From Candidatus Desulfofervidus auxilii (GTDB lineage Bacteria; Desulfobacterota; Desulfofervidia; Desulfofervidales; Desulfofervidaceae), in contig NZ_CP013015.1 of the NCBI RefSeq assembly GCF_001577525.1, positions 326,632-390,631 of the forward strand: a DNA stretch of 64,000 nucleotides, read 5' to 3'. Both the position numbers and the translations under genes were made by a program. A model generated the notes under the pieces. It was not told where the DNA came from and made no database searches. It saw nothing but the letters and a program-made list of their open reading frames with translations. This document shows positions 54,902 to 62,967 of the stretch, in pieces (position 1 is the first letter of the stretch; every line of letters begins with the position of its first letter).

Positions 54902-55874
54902 ATTAAAATCTCTAGCCAGAAAAACAATAGTTCCGTTTTTGTTTAAAACAAATTATTATCATCAAATCCTAGAAAAACATGGGAATAATGCAGCTATTAT
55001 TTTATTATATCATAACATAGATTCATCATGGAAAAATGGCTTCAAAAAACAAATGCAATTTATCAAAGAACATATGCAACCTATTTCATTAAATAAATTA
55101 ATAGATTGTTTAATTAAAAAGAAGCCTTTCCCCCCTAAATCCATTGCCATTACTTTTGATGATGGCTATGAAAGCATTTATCATCATGCCTATCCTATTT
55201 TAGATAAATATCAAATTCTGGCTACAATTTTTTTAGTTACAGGATATATTGATACAAGAAAAACCTTTTGGTGGGATGAATTCCGAGAAATTATAAACAA
55301 TTTTTCTAACAAATGGTTTAGAGAAAATTTTAATACATTGACACATTTATTCCCCCAAAAAGTATTCCATCATAAAAATTTTGAAATAGAAACAGAAAAA
55401 TACTTAGCTAGACTTAATAATAGAAAAATTGCTAAAATAATTAAAAAACTTCGCTCTGAATTAAATTATATTAAACTTGAAAAAAATAATTCTATTCTTT
55501 CTTGGTCACAAATAAAAGAAATGGCCAAAAATGGCATAGATTTTGGCTCCCACACCATAAATCATTATAATCTGACTACCCTTTCAGACAAAGAAATAGA
55601 AGAGGAATTAAGAGTCTCAAAACAAAAAATTGAACAGGAATTAAAAAAACCTGTCACAGGATTTTGTTATCCTTTTGGCAAAAAAGAACATTATAACCAA
55701 AAAATAAAAGAACTAGTCATAAAAGCAGGTTATCAATATGCTGTAACCGCCGATTTTGGACATGTAAGCCAAAAATCTGACTTATTTTTACTAAAAAGAG
55801 TCCCTGCGGGCAATGAGCCCCTACCCTATTTTGTCCGAAACCTTGCCCTTGCCCTCACCGAAAACAGCTATTAA
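54891..55874 (+). CDS. polysaccharide deacetylase family protein
   Basis: 327 residues. NodB core: AIILLYHNIDSSW, SIAITFDDGYESIYHHAYPIL, ATIFLVTGYIDTRKTFWWDEF, IDFGSHTINHYNLTTL and CYPFGKKEHYN. Same layout as the gene at 35330, so both belong to one subfamily with an inserted helical segment between the two motif blocks. It starts at the ATG within the end of the glycosyltransferase gene. An 8-mer and F-element block follows the stop directly. Confidence 0.87.
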   Translation: MKNKLKSLARKTIVPFLFKTNYYHQILEKHGNNAAIILLYHNIDSSWKNGFKKQMQFIKEHMQPISLNKLIDCLIKKKPFPPKSIAITFDDGYESIYHHAYPILDKYQILATIFLVTGYIDTRKTFWWDEFREIINNFSNKWFRENFNTLTHLFPQKVFHHKNFEIETEKYLARLNNRKIAKIIKKLRSELNYIKLEKNNSILSWSQIKEMAKNGIDFGSHTINHYNLTTLSDKEIEEELRVSKQKIEQELKKPVTGFCYPFGKKEHYNQKIKELVIKAGYQYAVTADFGHVSQKSDLFLLKRVPAGNEPLPYFVRNLALALTENSY

Positions 55875-55876
55875 AC

Positions 55877-56026
55877 AAACGTCCAAACGTGCTAACGTGC
55901 ATAAAGAAGGAAAAGAGGAAATGGAAAAAGGAAAATAGAAAATAGGAAATGGGAAAAGGAAAACAGAAATTCCCAATTCCCATTTCCCAGTTCCTAATTC
56001 TAACGTTCAAACGTTCTAACGTCCCA
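55877..56026. repeat. 8-mers, F element, 8-mers
   Basis: 8-mers about 55877-55900, F element 55899-56000, 8-mers 56000-56026. It separates the deacetylase from the toxin-antitoxin pair. Confidence 0.9.
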
Positions 56027-56088
56027 ATTGACAAAAACCACTCATGTCTATATAATTAGTCATAAATAATGGCCAATTAGGAGGTCAT

Positions 56089-56355
56089 ATGAAAATCACA
56101 ACTGTTAGTATTGCTGAAGGGAAAAAAAATTTTAGCCGTTTAATGGAAGATGCCTTTGAAAGGAAGAAAGAAATAATTGTGACAAAGAGGGGTAGGCCTG
56201 TAGCAGTAATCATTCCTTATGAGAAATATGAATATTCTAAACGAATAGAGGGCTATAGAAAAATTATGGAAGCAAGGGAAATCTTATTAAAAACAGGCAT
56301 CTTGGCTGATGATATTTTTGAACAATCTAGAAAAGAATTGGAGAAAGAATTTTGA
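56089..56355 (+). CDS. Phd/YefM-type antitoxin
   Basis: 88 residues. VSIAEGKKNFSRLMEDAFER then IIVTKRGRPVAVIIPYEKYE is the DNA-binding fold of the Phd/YefM family; the acidic C-terminus is the toxin-neutralising tail. It has a ribosome site (AGGAGGTC) and an AT-rich leader likely to hold the autoregulated promoter. Its stop overlaps the toxin start (TTGA). Confidence 0.9.
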   Translation: MKITTVSIAEGKKNFSRLMEDAFERKKEIIVTKRGRPVAVIIPYEKYEYSKRIEGYRKIMEAREILLKTGILADDIFEQSRKELEKEF

Positions 56356-56780
56356 AACGATTGGTTATAGATGCAAGTGTTGTCCTCAAATGGTATCTTA
56401 CAGATGAAGAGTATGGCGAAAAGGCGTTAAATTTATTGAGTAAATATATATCAAATGAATTAGATTTTCTTGCTCCATCATTATTAGAGTATGAAGTGGT
56501 TAATGGTCTAATAATCGCTCAAAAAAGAGGAAGAATTAAAGAAGAGAAAATTCTTTTAGCTATAGATGGATTTATGGACTTAAACATTAAATTGAAAGAC
56601 CTCTCACAGCTTTACCCTAGGGTACTATACTACTGTAAAATTTATAATCGCTCTGTATATGACGCTAGCTACTTAGCTGTGGCAGAGAGAGAAGGTATAG
56701 CTATGATTACAGGCGACAAAAGGTTATACAATGCCGTTAAAAAAGACCTCAAGTGGGTAAAATGGCTTGGAGACACTTAA
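56352..56780 (+). CDS. VapC-type PIN-domain toxin ribonuclease
   Basis: 142 residues starting at TTG in the TTGA overlap. PIN-domain acidic residues are visible: LVIDASVVLKWYLTDEE (first Asp), EYEVVNGL (Glu), VYDASYLAVAE (Asp) and MITGDKRLYNAV (Asp). The toxin would cleave RNA when free of its partner. Bracketed by 8-mer/F repeats on both sides, the pair looks like an independent insert and may stabilise the region. Confidence 0.9.
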   Translation: MKRLVIDASVVLKWYLTDEEYGEKALNLLSKYISNELDFLAPSLLEYEVVNGLIIAQKRGRIKEEKILLAIDGFMDLNIKLKDLSQLYPRVLYYCKIYNRSVYDASYLAVAEREGIAMITGDKRLYNAVKKDLKWVKWLGDT

Positions 56781-56815
56781 AAAATTTAAAAGGAAAGCGC
56801 AATTGCTTTTCCATC

Positions 56816-56884
56816 AACGTTCCAACGTTTCAACGTGTTAACGTGCATAAAGAAGGAAAAGAGGAAATGGAAAAAGGAAAATAT
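56816..56884. repeat. 8-mers and left half of an F element
   Basis: Four 8-bp units (AACGTTCC, AACGTTTC, AACGTGTT, AACGTGCA) followed by TAAAGAAGGAAAAGAGGAAA and on to GGAAAAT. The F element is then interrupted by a four-helix-bundle gene and resumes at 57251. The AAGGAAAAGAGGAAATGG stretch acts as ribosome site and start for that gene. Confidence 0.85.
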
Positions 56885-57286
56885 GGCCAGATCAAACATT
56901 TTACTGATATAGAAGCGTGGAAGCTAGGACGAGAGATAAGGAAAAGTATTTATACATTAGTTAAAACCTTACCAAATGAAGAAAAGTATAATCTTAATTC
57001 TCAAATGAGAAGAGCGGCAATCTCTACCACAGCTAATATTGCTGAAGGATATGGAAGATATCATTATCAAGAGAATATTCAATTCTGCCGGCAAAGCAGA
57101 GGGTCTATGTATGAAATGCAAGATCATTTAATTACGTGCCTAGATGAAGGTTATATTACCAAAGAGGATTATGATAGAATGTATTCTTTGACAAAAAATG
57201 CTATCAGAGCAATTAATGGATATATTAAGCTACTTCAAAGACAACAACAGGCGGAGAGGGAAAGGGAAACAGAAAATAGAAAATAG
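56867..57286 (+). CDS. four-helix-bundle protein lodged in an F element
   Basis: 139 residues: MEKGKYGQIKHFTDIEAWKL, then NSQMRRAAISTTANIAEGYG, RYHYQENIQFCRQSRGSMYE and a helical end. The first five and last ten or so residues (EMEKGK; RERETENRK) are encoded by the two halves of the F repeat. The conserved middle defines the 23S-rRNA-IVP-type family. The ATG at 56867 is preferred; the frame is open upstream to 56753 inside the toxin gene but that part is repeat translation. Same family as 38776; closest match of the fragment at 18104. Confidence 0.85.
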   Translation: MEKGKYGQIKHFTDIEAWKLGREIRKSIYTLVKTLPNEEKYNLNSQMRRAAISTTANIAEGYGRYHYQENIQFCRQSRGSMYEMQDHLITCLDEGYITKEDYDRMYSLTKNAIRAINGYIKLLQRQQQAERERETENRK

Positions 57287-57341
57287 GAAACGGAAAACAG
57301 AAAATAGAAATTCCCAATTCCCATTTCCCAGTTCCATTTCC
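57251..57341. repeat. right half of the interrupted F element
   Basis: Starts GGAGAGGGAAAGGGAAACAG inside the coding sequence, continues with GAAAATA/GGAAACG 7-mers, and ends with TTCCCAATTCCCATTTCCC. The stop codon of the four-helix-bundle gene (AAATAG) lies in it. Confidence 0.88.
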
Positions 57342-57560
57342 AACGTTCCAACGTTTTAACGTGCCAACGTGTAAACGTGTGAACGTGTAAATGTGTAAAC
57401 GTGTGAATGTGTTAACGTGTTAACGTTCTAACGTGTTAACTTGCAAACTTTTTAACTCGCAACTTTGTAATGCCTCAATCAAAAAGAAGACTAGAATTGA
57501 CTAGAGACTAAGGACTAGGGACTAAGGACTAAGCACTAAGCACCAAGGACCAGGCACTAT
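57342..57560. repeat. composite micro-repeat block A4
   Basis: Fifteen 8-bp units in perfect register (57342-57461), 40-bp core 57464-57503, 7-mers 57504-57560 ending AGCACCA AGGACCA GGCACTA TGGACCA. Unlike the other three blocks it lacks the closing 8-mers. Its last 7-mer contains the ATG of the next reading frame. Confidence 0.93.
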
Positions 57561-57942
57561 GGACCACGTACCAATCTTAATCCTCGACGCCAACCAACGC
57601 TCTGCCTTAGCTGCCACAAGATCACTAGGCAAAAAAGGCATCCCTGTCATTGTAGCTGATGAAAAAAAAGAAACTCTTTCTTCTGTTTCTAAATATTGCA
57701 AAGAATCTTTTGTTTATCCTTCTCCGTACAATTCACCTGATGTTTTCATTGAAACTATTGCAAAAGAAGTCACTAAACGCAAAATACATATTATTTTCCC
57801 TATGACCGATATAACCACTTATCTTCTTTTAAAATACAAACACAAATTCAACGCTATTATTCCCTTTGGCAGTCTTGATGCTTTTAATACCCTTTCTAAT
57901 AAATGGATATCTTTTAAAAATACATTGAAAAAGGAAATTTAA
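57559..57942 (+). pseudogene. N-terminal fragment of an ATP-grasp protein
   Basis: 127 codons: VPILILDANQRSALAATRSL, GKKGIPVIVADEKK, IIFPMTDITTYLLLKYK. This is the pre-ATP-grasp domain as at 60052, but the frame stops where the ATP-binding domain should begin. The start codon comes from the 7-mer array. It could be expressed as an orphan domain, but loss of the catalytic part suggests decay. Confidence 0.7.
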
Positions 57943-57946
57943 AAAT

Positions 57947-58975
57947 ATGGCAGGAAAAGTAAGTGTTATAATCCCAGCATATAATGCAGAAAAATTTATT
58001 GGAGAAGCTATAGAAAGTGTATTAAATCAAACATATAAAAATATAGAAATTATCGTAGTTGATGATGGCTCAAAAGATAATACTTATCAAGTGGTAAAAC
58101 AAAATTTTGGAAATCAAGTAAAATTAATAAGAAAAAAAAATGGTGGCGTTTCATCTGCTAGGAATATGGGAGTTAAAAATGCAGAAGGAGAATTTATAGC
58201 ATATTTGGATGCTGACGATTATTGGTTACCTCAAAAATTAGAAATTCAATTGAGATGTTTTGAAAAATTTCCAGAATGTGGATTATGCTATACAGATGCA
58301 TACATAAATGGGAAAAAAACAAGAGGAGTAAACTATCCAATATTTAAAGATCATTCATGGTCTTATAAAGATATATTTGAAAGCTCAACTACAATGGATT
58401 TTACAATAAATAATTCTTTAAAAGAAATCAAAGTATATTATGGTTATATATTTGACTATTTAATCTATAATGGCATGATATTACCTTCAACAGCAGTGGT
58501 TAAAAAATCAATCATCAACAAGTGGCAAATAAGTTGGGATGAAAATAATAATTTGGCAGAAGATTCAGATTATTTCTTACGTCTTTCAAAAATCACCAAT
58601 GTGATTTATATAGATTATCCATTAGCTTACTACCGAGATATCAATTTATTAAATCGACTAGCTTCAAACAAAAATATCCCAAAAAGAATTAAATTATTTA
58701 AAGAGGTTATAATAAAACATGTTATTTCTGACCAAGAGTATTATCAAAAAAAGAAAAATTGGGTAGATTATTGTATTGCAAGATTACTTAAAAGGTTAGG
58801 TTATTACTATATTTCTGAAATTGAACCTAGGACAGCAATTCAGCCATTAATTGAGTCTTTAAAATTTTACAAAAAAGATCCATCTGTTTATTTCCTTCTT
58901 TTTTGTTGTTTTTTACCCAAGCCATTGTTAAGTCTACTAGGGAAAATCAAGCGAAAGCTTACAAAATATGATTAG
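57947..58975 (+). CDS. family 2 glycosyltransferase
   Basis: 342 residues, GT-A fold: KVSVIIPAYNAEKFIGEAIE, IIVVDDGSKDNT, GGVSSARNMGVKNAEGEFIA, and the metal-binding YLDADDYWLP. Cytoplasmic or membrane-associated. There is no membrane helix cluster, unlike 34218. Its stop overlaps the next gene by eight bases. Confidence 0.9.
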   Translation: MAGKVSVIIPAYNAEKFIGEAIESVLNQTYKNIEIIVVDDGSKDNTYQVVKQNFGNQVKLIRKKNGGVSSARNMGVKNAEGEFIAYLDADDYWLPQKLEIQLRCFEKFPECGLCYTDAYINGKKTRGVNYPIFKDHSWSYKDIFESSTTMDFTINNSLKEIKVYYGYIFDYLIYNGMILPSTAVVKKSIINKWQISWDENNNLAEDSDYFLRLSKITNVIYIDYPLAYYRDINLLNRLASNKNIPKRIKLFKEVIIKHVISDQEYYQKKKNWVDYCIARLLKRLGYYYISEIEPRTAIQPLIESLKFYKKDPSVYFLLFCCFLPKPLLSLLGKIKRKLTKYD

Positions 58976-60083
58976 AGTGTTACATACAATCGAGACGCAC
59001 GGGCCTGGTGGGGCAGAATCTGTGATTCTTACAATTGCCTCAAAACTTGACCATTACAATTTTGAATCATTTGGTTTTTTTATAAAAAATGGGTGGATAG
59101 TAGATAATTTTAAAAGAAAAAACATACAGGTAAGAGTTTCCCAAAATAAATATTATCTAGATGTTCCCCTGCTAAAAGATTTAATAATGTATATCATAAA
59201 ACATAAAATAAATATAATACATTCTCATGAATTTACAATGAGCTTTTACTCTACATTAGTAGCTAAAATAACTAATATAAAATGTGTAACAACAATACAT
59301 GGAAATAAAGATTATATCATGGAAAAGATGACAAGGAAATTAATAATGAAATTTATTGCATACAATTCTTACATAGTTACCGTTTCTAATGAACTTAAAA
59401 ATTGGCTTCATAAAACTATTAAGATACCTGAGAATAAGATAAAGTTAATATTCAATGGAGTAGATACAAAAAAATTTAATAATGATGAGTCTAAAAAACT
59501 GTTATACAAAAAATCTCTTTGTGATGAATTAAAGATCACTGATAAAAGCATTATTATCAGTAACGTTGCACGTTTATATGAGGTAAAAGGTCATAAATAT
59601 TTAATTGATGCAGCTTCCTTGGTGTTAAAAAAGTATCCAGACGTTCATTTTATGATAGCAGGAGATGGACCGGAAAAACATAAAATTCAAAAAATGATTA
59701 AAGAAAGAAAAATATCCAAAAATTTTCACCTATTAGGAGAAAGAAGTGATATTCCTAAAATTTTATCAGCTTCCGATATTTACGTCTTATCTTCACTATC
59801 AGAGGGATTATCTCTTTCAATACTGGAAGCAATGGCCTGTGGGCTTCCAATTATAGCTACTGATGTAGGCGAAAACTCAAAACTTATCTTTAAAAATGAA
59901 AATGGCTACTTAGTTCCACCTCAAAATCCGATAGCTTTAGCAAATAAAATTAAATATCTTATAAAAAATAAAGAAAAAAGAAAAAATTTTGGAATAAAAA
60001 GTAGAACAATTGTGGAAAAAAAATTTAATCAAGATATCATGGTTAATAAATATGCAGAATTGTATAAAAAACTTAGCTATTAA
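58968..60083 (+). CDS. family 4 glycosyltransferase
   Basis: 371 residues. MIRVLHTIETHGPGGAESVI at the N-terminus, ISNVARLYEVKGHKYLIDAA mid-protein and SLSEGLSLSILEAMACGLPI as the donor loop. GT-B fold. It overlaps both neighbours, so it is part of a tight glycosyltransferase/ATP-grasp/LarA-like operon. Confidence 0.9.
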   Translation: MIRVLHTIETHGPGGAESVILTIASKLDHYNFESFGFFIKNGWIVDNFKRKNIQVRVSQNKYYLDVPLLKDLIMYIIKHKINIIHSHEFTMSFYSTLVAKITNIKCVTTIHGNKDYIMEKMTRKLIMKFIAYNSYIVTVSNELKNWLHKTIKIPENKIKLIFNGVDTKKFNNDESKKLLYKKSLCDELKITDKSIIISNVARLYEVKGHKYLIDAASLVLKKYPDVHFMIAGDGPEKHKIQKMIKERKISKNFHLLGERSDIPKILSASDIYVLSSLSEGLSLSILEAMACGLPIIATDVGENSKLIFKNENGYLVPPQNPIALANKIKYLIKNKEKRKNFGIKSRTIVEKKFNQDIMVNKYAELYKKLSY

Positions 60084-61272
60084 TAGAAATCCAGCCATTG
60101 TTTTAGGTCTAGACGTAAATGGGCTTGGACATGTCAGAAGTCTAGCCCTTACGGGCATAAAAGTTATAGGAATTTATACTGATTATAAAGAGGTAGGTCG
60201 ATTTTCAAAATTATGCATATCTATTAAATTTCCTAATATTAAAGAAGATAGAGAAAAATTTAAGAAAAAATTAATAACATTAGGAAAGTCATTATCTCAC
60301 AAAGCTGTTTTATTTGCCACAAATGATCTTTATGCTGAATTTATCTCAGAATTTAAGGAAGAGCTTCAATCATTTTTTCTGTTTACTATTCCTGATAAGG
60401 AATTGCTTGATAAAATAATAAATAAAAATACAATGAAAGAGTTGGCAGAAAGGGCTGGGTTAACAGTCCCTAAAACCTTTTCTTTATTATCTTATGAGTC
60501 TATAACTAAAATAGCTGAAACATTAACTTATCCATGTTTAATAAAACCTTTAGATTCATTTTCAATAAATTTCCCAGGGAAAAATATACTTATTAACAAT
60601 AAACAAGAGTTTATAGAATTTTACCACAACAATCCACATTTTGTGGGTAAAACAATAATTCAAGAGTTAATAACTGGTGGTGATCAAAATATTTTTCAAT
60701 GTACAACCTATTTTAATAAAAATAGCATTCCGCTATGTGTTTTTACTATGCAAAAGATACGGCAATATCCTCCTTGTTTCGGTATTACTTCCTTTGGTGT
60801 AAGTAAAACAATACCTGAACTAATAGAGCAAACCTTTATTTTCTTAAAAAATATCAATCATAAAGGATTTGCATCTGTAGAATTTAAATGGGATGAAAAA
60901 AGGCAAAAATACTTTTTCTTCGAAGTTAATCCAAGATTACCTTGGTATAATTCACTATTTACTGCAAGTGGGGTTAATTTCCCTTATATTGCTTATTTGG
61001 ACCATACATCTTCATGCATCTTAAAAAACAAGATGCCTAAACAAATTGATGGAGTGTATTGGCTTAATTTCAGAGTAGATATCAGTTCATTTTGGAGAAG
61101 ACGAAAACTAGGTGATAAAATTTCTTTGTCGCAATGGCTTCAATCCATTTTTTGTGCTCGGTCCTTTGCTTATTGGCATAAAAAAGACCCCCTTCCGTTT
61201 TGTTGGGCAAGTTTAGATTTTTTAAGTTTTTTGGGAAGTAAATTTGTAGAAAATTTAACGAAATATTTATGA
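60052..61272 (+). CDS. ATP-grasp family protein
   Basis: 406 residues from the ATG at 60052. A pre-ATP-grasp domain (NPAIVLGLDVNGLGHVRSLA) is followed by NKNTMKELAERAGLTVPKTF, the ATP-binding YPCLIKPLDSFSINFPGK, and the metal-site FASVEFKWDEKRQKYFFFEVNPR. Such proteins in polysaccharide loci join carboxylates to amines, for example amino acids to sugars. It overlaps the glycosyltransferase by 32 bases and the LarA-like gene by four. The substrate is not predictable. Confidence 0.85.
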   Translation: MQNCIKNLAINRNPAIVLGLDVNGLGHVRSLALTGIKVIGIYTDYKEVGRFSKLCISIKFPNIKEDREKFKKKLITLGKSLSHKAVLFATNDLYAEFISEFKEELQSFFLFTIPDKELLDKIINKNTMKELAERAGLTVPKTFSLLSYESITKIAETLTYPCLIKPLDSFSINFPGKNILINNKQEFIEFYHNNPHFVGKTIIQELITGGDQNIFQCTTYFNKNSIPLCVFTMQKIRQYPPCFGITSFGVSKTIPELIEQTFIFLKNINHKGFASVEFKWDEKRQKYFFFEVNPRLPWYNSLFTASGVNFPYIAYLDHTSSCILKNKMPKQIDGVYWLNFRVDISSFWRRRKLGDKISLSQWLQSIFCARSFAYWHKKDPLPFCWASLDFLSFLGSKFVENLTKYL

Positions 61273-62567
61273 AAAACGAATATAAAAATATCACCTTACC
61301 ATCAGGGTCATGGTGTGGAGACCGTGAAATTAATATTTATTTTCCAAAAAACTGGGAAATCAACGTTTTTGGGCCTAAATCATTTAAAAAATTAACTGAT
61401 GAGGATATTATTACTCGTTTAAATAACCCTATAAAATGCCCTTCCCTTTTTGAAATACTTTCAAATCAAAAAAAAATAGCAATTATAGTAGATGACATAA
61501 CAAGACCAACGCCAGTATCAAAAATTCTTTCTATTTTATTAACAATAATTAAAAATCAAGGAATCAATAATTCTAATATTAAAATTATAATTGCAACAGG
61601 TACACATAAGATAGCTAAAAATTCTACATTCTTTAATAAACTAGATAAAAAAATTCTTAACGAAATAAAAGTTATAATACATCATTGCAAAAAAGATTTA
61701 AAATTCATTGGTTATTCGAAAAATAAAATTCCTATATATATTAATAAATACGCTGCAGAAGCTGATGTAAAAATAAGTATTGGAGGGGTTTACCCTCATG
61801 ATGACGTAGGTTTTAGTGGAGGAGCAAAAATATTAATTGGCGTACTTGGACTTAAATCTATAAGTTTATTACATAGAAATTTTCCTGAGGTGGAACGAGG
61901 GAGAATGGTAGAACTGCCATTTAGACATGAATTAGAAAGTATCGCAAGCAAAGTTGGTCTTGATTTTAGTATAAATGTAGTTATCGGTGCCAAAAAAGAA
62001 ATCATAGAACTCTTTACTGGTCACTATTACTATGCATTTAGAAAAGCGGCACAATTTGTTAAAAATAATTTTGGAACTGAAATAGTGCCTAAAGCTGATA
62101 TAGTAATTTCTAATGCTTATCCTTTAGATACTTCAGGTATTGTTATTGGAAAAAGTTTATGGCCATTTCGTTATTATAAAAATTCAAATGTTAAAATCAT
62201 TATAGCAGCACTTTGTGAAGGATTTGGTACGCGTTACTTTGCTTGTATATCCACAAAGGAAAAATTTCTCTATTATCTTAAAAAAATAACAATGGCATCT
62301 TATCTTAGGAATAAATGGAAAGAATACAAAACTTTACAAAAAATTATTTCTAATCCTGATTTTAAATGGAAATTAAATTATGTTATTTTTGTGCCTTTCA
62401 TTCAAAATAAAGTAAAATTAAAAAAAGTATGGAATAATAAATTCATATTTTATTCCTGGGATAACCTATTAAAAGAACTTAAATCTAAATTTTCACAAAA
62501 ACAAGTTGTTAAAGTAGTAGTTTATCCATGTTCTCCCTTACAATTCCCTCTTTTCTCAAACTTCTAA
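61269..62567 (+). CDS. LarA-family nickel-pincer racemase/epimerase homologue
   Basis: 432 residues, close to LarA (424). Key positions match those known for lactate racemase: Arg79 in VDDITRPTP, His113 in ATGTHK, His177 in YPHDDVGFSGGAK, the cofactor-anchoring Lys187 in that loop, and His202 fifteen residues further as a nickel ligand candidate. The family uses the pincer cofactor made by LarBCE, encoded at 48680-51414. Its operon holds glycosyltransferases and an ATP-grasp enzyme, so the substrate is more likely a sugar acid or hydroxy acid of the polysaccharide than lactate (inference). ATGA overlap with the ATP-grasp gene. Confidence 0.85.
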   Translation: MKNEYKNITLPSGSWCGDREINIYFPKNWEINVFGPKSFKKLTDEDIITRLNNPIKCPSLFEILSNQKKIAIIVDDITRPTPVSKILSILLTIIKNQGINNSNIKIIIATGTHKIAKNSTFFNKLDKKILNEIKVIIHHCKKDLKFIGYSKNKIPIYINKYAAEADVKISIGGVYPHDDVGFSGGAKILIGVLGLKSISLLHRNFPEVERGRMVELPFRHELESIASKVGLDFSINVVIGAKKEIIELFTGHYYYAFRKAAQFVKNNFGTEIVPKADIVISNAYPLDTSGIVIGKSLWPFRYYKNSNVKIIIAALCEGFGTRYFACISTKEKFLYYLKKITMASYLRNKWKEYKTLQKIISNPDFKWKLNYVIFVPFIQNKVKLKKVWNNKFIFYSWDNLLKELKSKFSQKQVVKVVVYPCSPLQFPLFSNF

Positions 62568-62581
62568 ATGAAACATTTTGA

Positions 62582-62863
62582 ATAAAAATATTCCTAATTG
62601 AAGCCATGGCTAGCAAAGTGCCTGTTGTTTGTACTAATGTAGGAGGTATTCCTGAAGTAATTGAGGATGGTATAAATGGTTTCCTTGTTCCTGTTGCTAA
62701 CTCAAGTACATTAGCTGAAAAAATAATATATCTTTTAAAAAACAAAACACTATCAAACAACTTTACCCTTTATGGCTACCACAAAATTAAACAGCGATTT
62801 AGTTTACAATCCATGCTTGATAAATATGCAGAAATTTACTCAGACTTAATGACCATGAACTAA
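62582..62863 (+). pseudogene. C-terminal fragment of a family 4 glycosyltransferase
   Basis: Frame reads FLIEAMASKVPVVCTNVGG, IPEVIEDGINGFLVPV and a helical end, the last third of a GT-B enzyme. The N-terminal domain is missing and a stop lies just before. The terminal TAA occurs in heptamer-like text (GAACTAA, GGACTAA). Probably a recombination remnant. Confidence 0.78.
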
Positions 62864-62910
62864 GTACAAAGGACTAAGCCCAACGCAATCAACTCAACAA
62901 ACACAACAAA

Positions 62911-62965
62911 CATGTTAACGTGTCAACGTACTTACGTTCCAACGTTCTAACGTGTAAACGCGCAA
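62911..62965. repeat. 8-bp repeat array
   Basis: Units AACGTGTC, AACGTACT, TACGTTCC, AACGTTCT, AACGTGTA, AACGCGCA, ending two or three bases before the wecB ATG. No ribosome site fits between. Confidence 0.9.
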
Positions 62966-62967
62966 AA

